Source: Miscanthus floridulus (taxonomy: Eukaryota > Streptophyta > Magnoliopsida > Poales > Poaceae). From it: 64,000 bases of DNA. Under the pieces are notes generated by a model. The model did not search any database and had not been told where the DNA came from. It saw only the letters and a list, made by a program, of their open reading frames with translations. The translations under genes and the position numbers were made by a program. The stretch covers positions 7,627,707 through 7,691,706 of the forward strand of contig NC_089581.1 of assembly GCF_019320115.1 (NCBI RefSeq). The letters are read 5' to 3'. This document shows, one piece after another, positions 21,561 through 32,720 of the stretch. Positions within the stretch are counted from its first letter, which is position 1; each line of letters starts with the position of its first letter.

Positions 21561-21902
21561 GTATTAGTGATAATCTGCTCAATAGCTTGTGTCTTGATCC
21601 GTGTGACATGTTAGATCTGTGTGATTATTGAATCCCTGATCTTCAACTGTACATGTGCTTACATGTTGGACTGTTCCTTGTATTTGCAACTTGTTTGATA
21701 TCAGAAACTTGTTTTCCTAATTTATTTCTCTATTTGTATAGAAAAAGCTAATTGTAGCAAAATTTTGTATAAAAATTGTCTTACATTAGAGCATACATAA
21801 TCAGTGTTTCAGATTGAATTTGATGTATGATTCGGAACTAGATGTATTTTGTACTTGTGCATGTTGTTCTATGTGATTTTTCCTTTTGTTCGTTGAAGTT
21901 GC
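21561..21902. other. AT-rich interval, nothing recognised
   Basis: No coding potential, terminal repeats or RNA gene seen. It is the left flank of the solo LTR insertion. Confidence 0.4.
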
Positions 21903-21907
21903 TAACT

Positions 21908-24900
21908 TATGGCAGAATCACCTAATCTAATGCCTCACAGGAGTGCTTGTCTTCCGTTAGACACTAAGCACTCAAGGGAGAACACTAAATTACTTGGTTC
22001 CGTCGGGCACACCCCTGGGGAGAACCCGAAAATCCACATTTTTGCCATCAGGATCACAAATGAGAGAATAAAGCATACAACATTCTTAACCATTTCTTAC
22101 ATCACTTTACATGTACATCAGAGTATAACATTTATTGTTATGACAGCGGAATGAAATCATATTATCAGAGTTATGAATAATTTAATTAAACAGCGGAACA
22201 TAAACATGTGATCAGAATTACAACAAAAAAATAATTAGCTATTCATGGCATGACGAAGCATTAATAAATAAACTATGACAACAGATTATAAACTTCCATT
22301 TATAAAAACATTTGGTGAGAGTTGTAAGTAGAAACTACAATCGCAGCGTAAAGGAATCCTCGCTGAGCCCACCAGGAGAAATCCACACATAAGAGTCAGC
22401 TTTAGCATCCACCTGTCACCTACAATAGGGGGAATAAAACCCTGAGTACTCAATTATACTCAGTAAGACTTACCGGATAGGAGAAAAGAAAAGACTCCAA
22501 GGATATGCAAGGCTATCTGGCTTGTGGGTTTATGGCATTTGTAGGAAGCATTATTAAGCGTGCGTCCTTATATTCGATTTTTATTAATAGCCGCATTGGT
22601 TCATTAACTAACCATTCTATGTAAGCACCTGTGTTACTTTCAAGCAGGTGATAAGCAATCAGATTTCCTTTTTCCATCTTCTATCTTTCATCTTTTAGTT
22701 CTTACTACGATGCTAAACCGTAGACAAGCCGTACCGGATCGTCCGGCGATTCGTGAATCAATGCCCCTAGCTGGGTACCCCAAAAACACACACACCGCTT
22801 GTACCCCAGGCACAAGGAGGACCAACCCATCACTCTCCTATCCCGGGTGTCCAGGTCCCCATCCAAACTGGGACTCCAAGCCCCCACCCCTGAGTCCCGA
22901 ACTCAGTGCGGTGCAAGGACCTCCTCCACCAAAATAAACCCTAATAGTCGGTCCAAAAAGAGCCAGATCCGCGATAAGAGAGCAACAAGTCTTCCAAGCG
23001 CCCATACACAAGTATGTGCTCGGGATAATAAATCTGTGACTTGCCTAGAATCTTATGCAACAATCGGTCCTTAACCGACCAGATAAGGAAAGCAGTGTAA
23101 CCAAGCCATGCTCCGCATCCATGGTGACACAACCTCTTACAGCCACCAATACCTAAACCATATCCCTACCCGGTCACCATTTTACTTTCCACCATTTATA
23201 TTTTCCAAGTGATAATAGTCAAATGATATATTTCCTATCTCTCGCGAGTGACAGGTAATCACTCGACTTCTATCGAAATCCTATAGCATAGCATTCTACA
23301 CGATCCTGTCATACTAGTAAGACTCATGGGATAAAGATATATATGTAAGTGGGTTTCATTCAACTCCTTATAACTTAATGCACAAATATAATTTAAACTG
23401 CAGAAAGTAGGGGTTATGCACCGGGGCTTGCCTGGGTAAAATAAAATCAGAAGTTAGCTTTCCATCATGGCGACATGATCTCCAAAAGCACCATTTCTCT
23501 AGCAACTCCCGATGACTCTGTGGTTCATCGACGTCCCTATTATGATATGCAATGCAATGCAATACAAAGATATAATTAATTGACTGCAATCGTGACTCGT
23601 ATAAATACGCTTTATGCCTCTCAAGTTAACGAGCTAGTTCTAACGATGACCGTACTTAGGCTACATGTTCATGTTGTCGAATAAGGCGTTACTTCCCAAT
23701 AATTGTTTCAGTTATGTAAACCAATATTGTTTCTTTATTCTATTCTGTTAATTTAATCTTTATTCGCAATAGGACATCATTATCTATCTAGCAACTAATT
23801 ATTCTAGAGCTACAAAAATTATAGTGAGGAGCTAATAATATTAGTAGTTTATTGTCAAAAAAATTTTAGAGTCAACACTATCATCGATTTATCACGGAAA
23901 CCCCTACAAGTTCTCCTTTTAACAATATTAAGTACTTTAAACTAATTATATAGCTTCCCAAAATATTTTCAAACTATGTGAACAAAGTCTCCTAGTAGGT
24001 AGATCACGATTTTAGGAGACTAACAAAATTGGTTTGGCATTTTTATAGTTTTTCTATGATTTTCTACTAATTTTACAAGTTTACTTTATACGCTAATTTA
24101 GAAATTACCTCAAAACGAAAAAGGGGCCGACGGCCCTAAACCGGCCTAGCAGCGGCGGGATCAGCCGGCCCAGGCGGCACGTGACCATCAGCCCAGCAGC
24201 CAACGATAGGCCGGCCCAGCATAGGCGGCGGTGGCGCGAACGGCCCAGGTGCGCAGTGGCGCGACCCAAGCGCCAGCAGCGGCCTAGTCAGGCAAGAGCA
24301 GGCCAGCCAGATGGCCCACAACAGAGTCCGGCGGTCCAACCAGCCCGCCCAACTGGCAATCCCAGAATGTGCTGGCGTTTTTGCAAAAATGACCCTACTG
24401 TTACCTTTATTCAACTCGAGATCCCCGGACACTATTTAAACGGGTCAGAGGAGTAAGGGACCTTGTATAAAATTCCGGCATGGATTCTCACCCTTCCTTC
24501 CTCTTCCAATGCAGGGCACATAGAACAGAGGAGCAAGGGAGCTGAGGAGCTCCGATCGGCGGTGGAGTTGCAGTGGTCGCGACGGTCAGCGAGGGCGGCT
24601 CCACGGCACCTGCGGTGAAGCATGGGCGAGGCGATGGAGGCAGTGCACAGGGCAGCAAGGACCGCGGTGCGGTCGGGCGCTGCGGCACGGGCGCGCAAAG
24701 GGCGGCAATCCAGCATGGGAATGGAGGGCGGTGCTCGCTCATGGTCGCATGGGGAAGACTGGCGACGAGCGTAGCCATGGTGGCCGTGGAGCCACGGGGA
24801 GTACCGGCGCTGGAGGAGCTGTGCGCGGCTCAAGGCAAGCGGCTAGCGAGGCATGACTCCTCGGCGACGTGGACTCTACCGACGATGGGCATGGAGGTAA

Positions 24901-26273
24901 GGCAATGGGGAGCTTAGCCGACGGTGAGCGCACATGCGTGGGGAAGGAGCGCGTGGACCGGCGGACCTCCTGGTATGGGCGGCTGCGGGCGCCCAAAAGG
25001 GGCAGCGCCCAAGCTCTGGTCCGGCACGGCAAAAGGGCGCGGGTGCGCTCGCGATGGAGGCAGCGGCGCTGTGGCACGACACCAGCAAGGCGTGGCCCCA
25101 GCGGGCGCTGCGGGAAGGCTTCGTAGCTCAGACGAGCACGCGCATGGGAGAGAGCCACAAGACACAGGCGTGGACGGTTCTCTAGGCACAGCGTGGAGCT
25201 CGCGCTCGGAGGTGGGGGGCGACGCAGACGCTAGTGAGACTGTGGCTGCGAGGGTGGGACCCTCACGGGTCGCGGCGAGGTGCACGGACCGGGCGGAGCT
25301 ATGAGCATAGGCGGCTACGGCGTGGTGGCGCGCCACGATGGGGACTTGGCACGGGGTAGCGCGGGCCAAGGAGCGCGCGCGCTCACGCGTGGTGGCCGGC
25401 GATGGCAGCGTGACGCTGCGGCCGGACAACCCTATGGTGGAGGCGCGCCAGCGGTGAGCATGCGCTCACGAGAGTGCTAAGGCGGTTGCGGGGACACCGA
25501 CGCGCGGGTACGGAGGGAACCACGGAGAAGCTACAGGCCCATCGTGGTGGGCTCGCGAGCGGGGAGGGCCGGCACTGGTGACGGCGCTCCAGGGCCTGGG
25601 GCGCCTCCTCCATGGCACAGTAGGAAAGGTGAGGGAGGGGAAACAACACGATGCTTGGTAGGTGAGGCTCTGGCTATTGGCCTGGTAGAAGAAAAAGGAA
25701 ACAATGTCGGACAGAGGTAGCCGAGGCAAGCAGAGACACTGATGGTTGCCGGAACGATGCGTCGGAGCAGGCACATACAAGCAAGGCAGGCCACCAACAA
25801 GCGAGGATAGATTGAGACAAGACACAGCAGGCCGACACAAATGGAGCCAGGCAAGGCAAGCAAGCTTAAAGAGCAGAGACATTCATGACGCCGCAGAGTG
25901 AAGCTATGGAACAAGCAGTGAGAGAGGGAAAGCAAGAAAGCAGTATACGACAGCAGCAGCATGCAAGGATGAGACCGTGGCATTGCGACGAAAACAACGG
26001 AGGTAGACAGCGGTACTGCTCCATCGACGATATCTAGCAAGCCCGCGTACACGGCGACGGATTTATTCAGAACCAGAAAGACGCACCGCTGTACTCAAAC
26101 GTCCAGAACGACAGTGCAGCAAGGACAACAGCGCCTTTAAATATATTTTCAGATTTCTGCCGTGGACATAAGAAATTGGTTTTTAAATTTTAAAATCCGA
26201 GAAAATCATTTCGGAAGTTTTACTCAGGCCTAAATCACGGTGCTAAACAATATCGTAATACCGGGGTGTTACA
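21908..26273 (-). mobile_element. 4.4-kb solo LTR of a gypsy-like element (minus orientation)
   Basis: On the minus strand the sequence begins TGTAACACCCCGGTATTACG at 26273, a typical grass gypsy LTR start. It is flanked by TAACT on both sides (21903-21907 and 26274-26278), giving a 5-bp target duplication. The other terminus reads TATGG on plus, so the usual TG is mutated to TA. It includes an AT-rich half (21908-24110) and a GC-rich half (24120-26050) full of fortuitous open frames. No PBS, polypurine tract or pol is adjacent, so it is a solo LTR from unequal recombination. Confidence 0.68.
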
Positions 26274-26278
26274 TAACT

Positions 26279-26780
26279 CCTTTTCTATCTACTATGTAGG
26301 TTGTCACTGGCTGTCCCACTATTCATCAAGCTTGAGTACTGAGAATGATGGCGTACGAGTAATGGAAGTAACGGTGATGGGCACGCACAACACGACAGTG
26401 GGGCTACGATTTTTCTCTAGTTTGTTTATATGTGATGCCGATACATTGAATCGGATAATTTAAGTGGATACTTTCTAATGTGTTTTGAATGGTTGATTAA
26501 ATATATTATGTGGGCTTCTACTCCATACGGGTTACATGGGCTGCTTTGATCTATTATGTTTGGGCTGTTTTGATGAGCTATACAAAATTAAAATTCTGGT
26601 TGCGTGGCCTATTATGCTGATGGGCCGGAGAAAATTTGCACTGGCTGGCATTAAAATTGGGTCGCAAAAAAATTCTTGTGGGCTGCAAAGTGGACCAAAA
26701 ATAAAATTTGAGAAAGCTAAACAGGCTGAAAGACTACAAATAAATGGGCTGGTATGTTAAAAAACAGGCCAAACAATGTT
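26279..26780. other. Unassigned interval before the CACTA end
   Basis: AT-rich with repeated TGGGCT/GGGCTG words; no convincing coding potential. It may be interior of the CACTA element ending at 27089, but the other terminus was not found. Confidence 0.35.
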
Positions 26781-27089
26781 TTTGGTCTATTATAAGTCTG
26801 CCAACCACGTAGGCCTTAACAAGCCATATTTCAATTTTATGACATTTATTGATCTGCCAACTCAGCGCCACGTCATATGCCTACATGGCATGAGGCAAGG
26901 TTTTGTGACAATACACTAATGTCAAAACTTGTGACGTTAGATATATAAACGGCACATAACAAATTTGTGACGATGGCTTTTTGACGTTTGGATTTTCATC
27001 AGTTGGATGTCATAAATCTTAAATTATGACGTAAATTCCATATATTATGACATATTAGAATGTCAAAAAGCTACACATTTCTTGTAGTG
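26781..27089 (-). mobile_element. CACTA (En/Spm) element terminus
   Basis: On the minus strand the sequence begins CACTACAAGAAATGTGTAGC at 27089, the canonical CACTA terminal inverted repeat. Subterminal TATGACAT/GTCAAAAAG-like short repeats follow, as usual for this superfamily. The opposite terminus and transposase are not visible, so the element is truncated or its other end has been lost. Confidence 0.8.
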
Positions 27090-27092
27090 AGC

Positions 27093-29476
27093 TCTACCGG
27101 CTAAGATGCTACATTACCTATCATTCCCACTAAACAGGTATGAAATATTTCATGTATTAACTTAGCAACTAAAGGAATCACTATTCTTAATATCGATTAA
27201 CTCTATATATGATAAAACAAGGAGTACTAGCTATTCTATTTGTTAACCTACTCTAGGGCTACAAAAATTACAGTGATCACATAATAATTTAATGAGCCTA
27301 CTATAAAAATTTCATGGCTAATGCTATCACCAATTTGCCACAGGAATTCCTACAAATATTAAGCTAAATAATACTAAGTTTTCTAAAGTGAATTTATGAA
27401 TCTATTATTATCATAGCTAACTGTTAACTAACTACACCAACAGATAGATAGTATTTTTGTGAACCTAACAAATTTTGTTTCACTATTTTTGGACGCCTAC
27501 AGAATTTACTATAATTATGCAAAGATCAACACAAAATTAAATTGAATAAACATTTATTAATTCACTGGAAAAAGGAAACCCGAACCCACCCGCGCGGCCC
27601 ACCCGCACGGCCCATCCGCACGACGACGGCCCATGACGGGGAGGCCCGCGCGCACCGGTATATTTGCTAAAACGTCCTCGCTTTACTATCGAATCCAATT
27701 GAGGCCCATAGCACTATTCCTTTAGTCAGCTATTTTACAAATACGCCCCTCAGGCACCGGCGCACGCCCCAGCGCGACGGCGCTGGCACCAGGTGGTCAC
27801 GCTAGCCAGACCAGCCACTCCCTGCCCCAGTAGCGAGCCGATGCTCACCTAGACGCCAACTCAAAGCGGTGGGCGGCGAAGTGGTGAACGGAGACGTTGT
27901 CCCAAGCTCCCTCCACGGCGGCGGACCTCTTACAGCGGCGACGATCGTGTTCCCATGAGAAAAGGTGTAGCTGAAATGATAGGACTAGAGGCTGGGCATC
28001 TGCAACTCACCCAGAATCTACTAGACATGATGGCTAGACCAGAGATGGGCCGAGTGAGTCTGGCCACGCGCGCACGGCAAACACGGCGACGGTCGCGGTG
28101 GCGCGACTGCGTCAACAGCGCTGGGCAGGCAGTAGCAGGGCAATTTGGGGTGCACATGGGATAGAGGAGAACAAGGCGAAGACACAGTGCCAATGAATTA
28201 AATGGAGGTGGACTGTGCGAGGTGAATTGGACGGGCGCTGTCGTGGGGTCTTAAGATGGCCGACGGCGAAGGAAGCTTCAAATTGGGGCTCAACACCGGC
28301 TGGCAGCAGTAGGAGGAGGGTTCGACGCGTAGCTAGGTTCCTACTCAATCCTCTGGCGCACGCGATTACTCAAATTAGACCGGCGCTATGAGCTGGCCTT
28401 GGTGTGACTCGGTGACGCCGGTGCGGCGCCATTAAAGACAGAGGTGACCAGGGGCGCAGAGTGATGCTCGCCACTCAAACGAAACGGACAAGGGCACACA
28501 AGGAAGGTTACACGTGCGCAAACGAGTCGACATGGCTCGTGCGGCCGCAGCGCCTTAGTTGGCAAGCTGACGACGACACGGCCATGTGTCGGTGCAGCGG
28601 CTCAGGCGGACGCGACGCGAGCGGTGCAGGCGCACGCTGTGTGACGACGCGACGTAGAGAACGTGCGCTTGGTGGTGATGGTGGCTATGGCCCTAGGATG
28701 CCACTGCACTCGAGCGGACGGTGACGGTGATGGTAGAGCAGCCAGGCTCGTCGACCCGAGTGTCCCGCCGAGCGCGGCATGTGCGTGAAGGCATGCGTGA
28801 GTCACGTGCGTGAGTTGTGTGCATGGGTCGTGTGCAGTGATGCGGAGCCCACACGGCGGTGCACGTGTGGACGAGCGGCAACGCCGGGCCGAGGCACGGT
28901 GACCGCGCCCAGACGTTGAAACCGGCGGGTAACGTGCCATGCACGATTTTTAAAGCGCCCCAAAAATCCAACTCGATGCTTCAATTGCTAAACCACCTAT
29001 TTTATACTCGAGATGGCATGTTAGGCCACTAAAACAAGCCCTAAGACCATACCACTACTTAACCCGATTCTCCTACAAAAATTGTCAAACTTAGCTTCGT
29101 CAAAGCGTTTTCCGACTTAGGAAATTCGACTAAGTCTCGATCGGATTCGCGTCGAATTCGATTTCCAAGCTATCCGGTATGCTAGCTAGTGCATTTCTTT
29201 CGCGACAGTATTTCATCGTCACCTACACGGCTTGTACTACAAACTTTATTAAAGTTCCGCATATGCGTTCTATAGTATTCTTGCTCAATAAAAATTAGTT
29301 TAAAACCCTAAGTGATGTAATGCGACATTGAAATGTAACTTTCGTTTCACTTTTTTGTCGATCGTTTCGAGTTACAGGAATTGATTTACACACTATTTTA
29401 CATACACTATCACATAAACATGATTCCCATGCAGTGTTTTAGAAAAAAATTACAGTGTAGCACCGAGGATGTTACA
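27093..29476 (-). mobile_element. Fragment of an LTR related to the 4.4-kb solo LTR (minus)
   Basis: On the minus strand it starts TGTAACATCCTCGGTG at 29476, parallel to the solo LTR start. Its AT-rich half (about 27170-27560) aligns with 23700-24110, sharing CTACAAAAATTA and CCTACAA phrases in the same order, then passes into a GC-rich half. The left end is cut off at the CACTA terminus. Open frames in the GC-rich part are not conserved between the two LTRs. Confidence 0.55.
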
Positions 29477-30794
29477 ATCGGTCGACTCCATCCAAGTAGA
29501 CTCGTTTCGCCAGCCCGTCCTGTTTTTAATTCGTTCCGTGGATTCGTCTGCCCATTCGAGTCGTGACAGGACGCAGGAGAGGCAGAATCCACCTACTATG
29601 GCCCTGATAGCTTTTCTTAGGAGCCGTACTATTTCAGCGAACTAACAGTGTTTTTCTCCCACAGTAAATCAGCGAACAGTACTTTTTAGCGAAAACGAAA
29701 ATGACCTATTACTACGTGTATCCCCGCCCAAGAAGCAATAGGACAACTAGTAATATTACTAGTACTATACTACTAGTGCTAGAATTATTGCTATCACATC
29801 ACGAGGCAGTGGCTTCATTCGCTGGTCTGAAACTTGGCTGAAACTGGCTGAAAAATACTGTTCCGGCTGAATTGTTGTGAGAGAAAAATACTGTTTCGGC
29901 TGAAAAAAGAAGCCGAACAAGTTGAATATGAGGTAAGCCGAACAGGGCCAGTGAGTGAAAGATATTTACCTCCAGCCCCTGTTCGTTTGGCTAGGCTTGT
30001 TCGTTGCTGGATCGTAAAAAAATACTGTTGGCTTGTTTGATGTGAGAAAAAAATATTGTTTCAACTAAAAACTTAATGTCATTTACGAGGGAATAATCTG
30101 TGCCGAAGAGGCTGCTCGACTCTGGCCTCCAGCTACCGACAAGTGAGATTGCTAGCTAGGCGGAGCTTATTACGTCCGCCTGGCTCGCCCACTGGACACT
30201 CGACCGCGATCAGGCGCGGAAACGGAGATAGGGGTACCAGTAGAACTCAAGGACAGCACTGACAACGATGAGATGCACGGAAAGGAGAACTCGTTCTCGC
30301 TGCAGCAAAACCCAAGAAGATGCAAGATGACCGAACAAACAGCGAATAAAGCAGTACTGTAGCCAGTAGAGGGGGTCAAAAGCGGAAAGTTTAACCTTCC
30401 TAGGGGGCAGTTAATCCTCGCTGCGTATCTTTCTCTTTCCGCACCAAACCAAAAGAAAACCGATACGACGGCCTGAGAAACCTTTACTGTTCAGCCTATC
30501 AGCCGAACGAAGCGAAGCATCTCGTTCGGCTGATAGGTTTTGAATGGTTTCGCTGCTTCTACGTGTCGGCCGGCGGCTCGGCCACTCCACCAGCTTGGCA
30601 CGGCCCGTCACGACATGCAACGCGCGGCCTGCAAGTGTTTCAAATGTTCAAGCCCAGAGCCGCTCAGCCCATCAAACCATATATAGCTTATCCGAACGAC
30701 ACGAAAATCACGACAATAATTTAATAAATATCATTATTATTACAGCTCATAAAGCCCCGTAGGCAGGAGTGCTACGAGACGTAGAACGAAAGCA
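29477..30794. repeat. Intergenic stretch with MITE remnants
   Basis: Contains several degenerate copies of a grass MITE signature (ACAGTGTTTTTCTCNCACA with GTTCGTTTGGCT ends), around 29600-29700, 29820-29950, 29985-30075 and 30490-30540. No gene is recognised. It is the downstream flank of the H1 gene. Confidence 0.5.
30495..30537. repeat. Perfect 16-bp inverted repeat (hairpin)
   Basis: CCTATCAGCCGAACGA at 30495-30510 and its exact complement at 30522-30537, with an 11-nt loop. Probably the two ends of a collapsed MITE of the GTTCGGCTGATA type. Confidence 0.85.
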
Positions 30795-30795
30795 A

Positions 30796-31017
30796 GGCCT
30801 TGTTTAGATTGTCATCCAAATTCAAGTTTTTTTACTTTCTCCCTATCGTATTAATTTTTAGCCGCTTGCATGGAGTATTAAATGTAGGTAAAAAAATAAC
30901 TAATTACATAGTTTAATTGGAAATCACGAGATTAATCTTTTGAGCCTACGATTGAACAATATTTATCAAATAAAACAAAAGTGATACTATTCATCGGTTC
31001 ACAATCTAAACGAGGCC
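30796..31017. mobile_element. MITE, GGCCTTGTTTAGATT type
   Basis: About 222 bp with terminal inverted repeats GGCCTTGTTTAGATTG and (reverse complement) GGGCCTCGTTTAGATTG. It has the internal GCATGGAGTATTAAATGTAG and TCTTTTGAGCCTA phrases of the very common Andropogoneae MITE. It lies about 460 bp downstream of the H1 stop. Confidence 0.85.
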
Positions 31018-31478
31018 CAAAATGTACGTATACAAAGGATGCTGTGCAAGTTGGTCACGAAATGCACACCGAACAACTCTTTCAGATCTGGAATTCAGAT
31101 CAGATCAGCCCCCCAGCCAAAAACAGTTTGTAACACACAAAAACACAACAGTAAATCAGCAAAGCCAGGTAATTCTCGACATAAACTTTATCACCACATA
31201 AACCTTAACAACTCAATGAGGACAACAACTGCACCACCATCAGATACAGAAATACACCCTCTAGTAATAATAACAACACAGACTCCTTCGTCATCGTCGC
31301 CGTCGCCTCCGCCCTTCCACCATGGGTACCGACTGACCAGTGTACCCCCGCCTCCGATATCAAATTTACAAGCTAGTACCCCAGACACCCACCTCGACTA
31401 AGGGAAGAGCAAAAAAGAGTAAACATCTAGCACCAAACGAGAACGAAACCCTAGACTCCCCCGGCGCCGATCGCCGCT
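31018..31478 (-). other. 3' flank and presumed 3' UTR of the H1 gene
   Basis: Non-coding on both strands apart from short chance frames. The bases next to the stop codon are the presumed minus-strand 3' UTR; no clear polyadenylation signal was pinned down. Confidence 0.4.
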
Positions 31479-32423
31479 CTACTTCTTCGCCTTCCGGGCG
31501 GGGACCTTCCGGGCCGGGGCGGCGGACTTCTTCGCCGGAGCGGCCTTCTTGGCAGGGGGCTTCTTCGCGGCCGCCGCGGGCTTCTTGGTCGCCGGCGCCT
31601 TCTTCCCAGGCGTGTCCTTAGCCGACGTCTTGGCGGCCTTGGCGGGGCGGCCGGCCTTCTTGGCAGCTGGCTTCGGCTTGGCGGCGGCGGCCTTCGGCTT
31701 CGGCTTCGCAGCTGCTGGCTTGGCCTTCGGCTTGGCGGCTGCCTTCGGCTTAGCTGCAGCCTTCGGCTTGGCGGCTGCGGCTTTCGGCTTGGCAGCGGGC
31801 TTCGCCTTAGCAGGGGCCTTAGGCTTTGCGGCGGGCTTCGCCTTGGCCTTGGGCTTGGCGGCGGCCTTGGGCTTCTTCGCGCCGGCCTTGGGCTTCTTCG
31901 GGGCGGCCTTGGGCTTCGGCTTCGGCTTGGCGGCGGCCGGGGCGCGTGCGGCCGGCAGCTTGTACGAGTTCTTCACCTTGGTGAGCTTGCCGGCGGTGAC
32001 CAGCTTCTTGAGCTGCACGAGCAGGAGCTTGCGAAAGTGGGGCGGGAGCTTGTCCTTGTGCTTGTCCTCCACGAACTTGGCGATCGCGTACTGGCTGGAC
32101 CCCGTCCTCTCCTTCAGCGACGTGATCGCCTCCGAGATCATCTGCGCACCAACCATCCACAATTCCGTCAGATCCAGACGCGACAGAGAGCCAAAGCACG
32201 ACACGGGAGGAGGAAGCCAACACGGCAAGCAAAGGGCTCAAGGGAGGGCAGCAATTACCTCGGCGTACGGCGGGTGGGTCGGGTTCGTCTTCTTCCTGGG
32301 CGCGGCGGCCTTCTTGGCCTTGGCCGGCTTCGCCTCGGCGGCAGGCGCCGCCGGGGCCTCGGCGGGGGCCTCGAGGGCCGCCTCCGCCAACGACGCGGGA
32401 GTCTCAGCCACGTCGGTCGCCAT
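31479..32423 (-). CDS. Histone H1 (linker histone), two exons
   Basis: Exon 1 is 32423-32259 (55 codons), exon 2 is 32141-31479, joined in phase 0 over a 117-bp intron with donor GAG|GTAATT and acceptor GCGCAG|ATG. The product is 275 residues. The N-terminal tail (1-46) is Ala/Pro/Glu-rich. The winged-helix H15 globular domain (about 47-116) runs from PTHPPYAE through ITSLKERTGSSQYAIAKFVE to KVKNSYKLP. The C-terminal tail (about 117-275) is a long Lys/Ala/Pro repeat ending in PARKVPARKAKK. Linker histone binds nucleosome entry/exit DNA and compacts chromatin in the nucleus. The intron inside the globular domain is at the position typical of plant H1 genes. ATG at 32423 is the only suitable start. 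The gene is intact, the only clear host gene here, and its length is usual for a plant H1. Confidence 0.97.
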
Positions 32424-32720
32424 CAATGCAGCACTTGGACCTCGACGAGGAAGGAGAGCGCGGCGAGCTCGGGTGTGCAGAGGAGGGAGAAGAGGAGAGC
32501 TCTGCGGTGGTGGGTGCGGAGGTCGGGGTGGAGGAAGCGGTGCTTAAATAGTGGCGACGACACGAAGACGAGGATAGCCCAACGCCGCGTGCTGATTGGT
32601 CCATACAGCCGCGCCTCGGATCGCCCCATCAGCGCCCCACATTGAACCTTATCCGTTCGATCCTGCCACATCCAACGGTCGTCACACCTCCCCCCGCGGA
32701 GCCGCGGATTCCTGCCCCGC
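32424..32720 (-). promoter_or_regulatory. Histone H1 promoter and 5' UTR
   Basis: On the minus strand a TATA box TATTTAAG lies at 32550-32543, about 120 bp upstream of the ATG, within a CpG-rich stretch. Further upstream is TCCAACGGTC (32671-32680, plus), which fits the mitosis-specific activator core AACGG, and GCCGCGGATT (32701-32710), close to the plant histone octamer CGCGGATC. These match the cell-cycle-regulated expression known for histone genes; the individual elements are tentative. Confidence 0.6.

Noticed and set aside
24432..26052. Several minus- and plus-strand open frames of 60-170 codons
   Set aside because: They lie in the GC-rich half of a solo LTR, overlap each other on both strands, contain no recognisable domain and are not conserved in the related LTR at 27093-29476.
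31549..32547. 332-codon plus-strand open frame, Ala/Gly/Phe-rich
   Set aside because: It is the antisense shadow of the Lys/Ala/Pro-rich histone H1 tail; repeats such as GGCTTCGGCTTG keep the frame open by composition.
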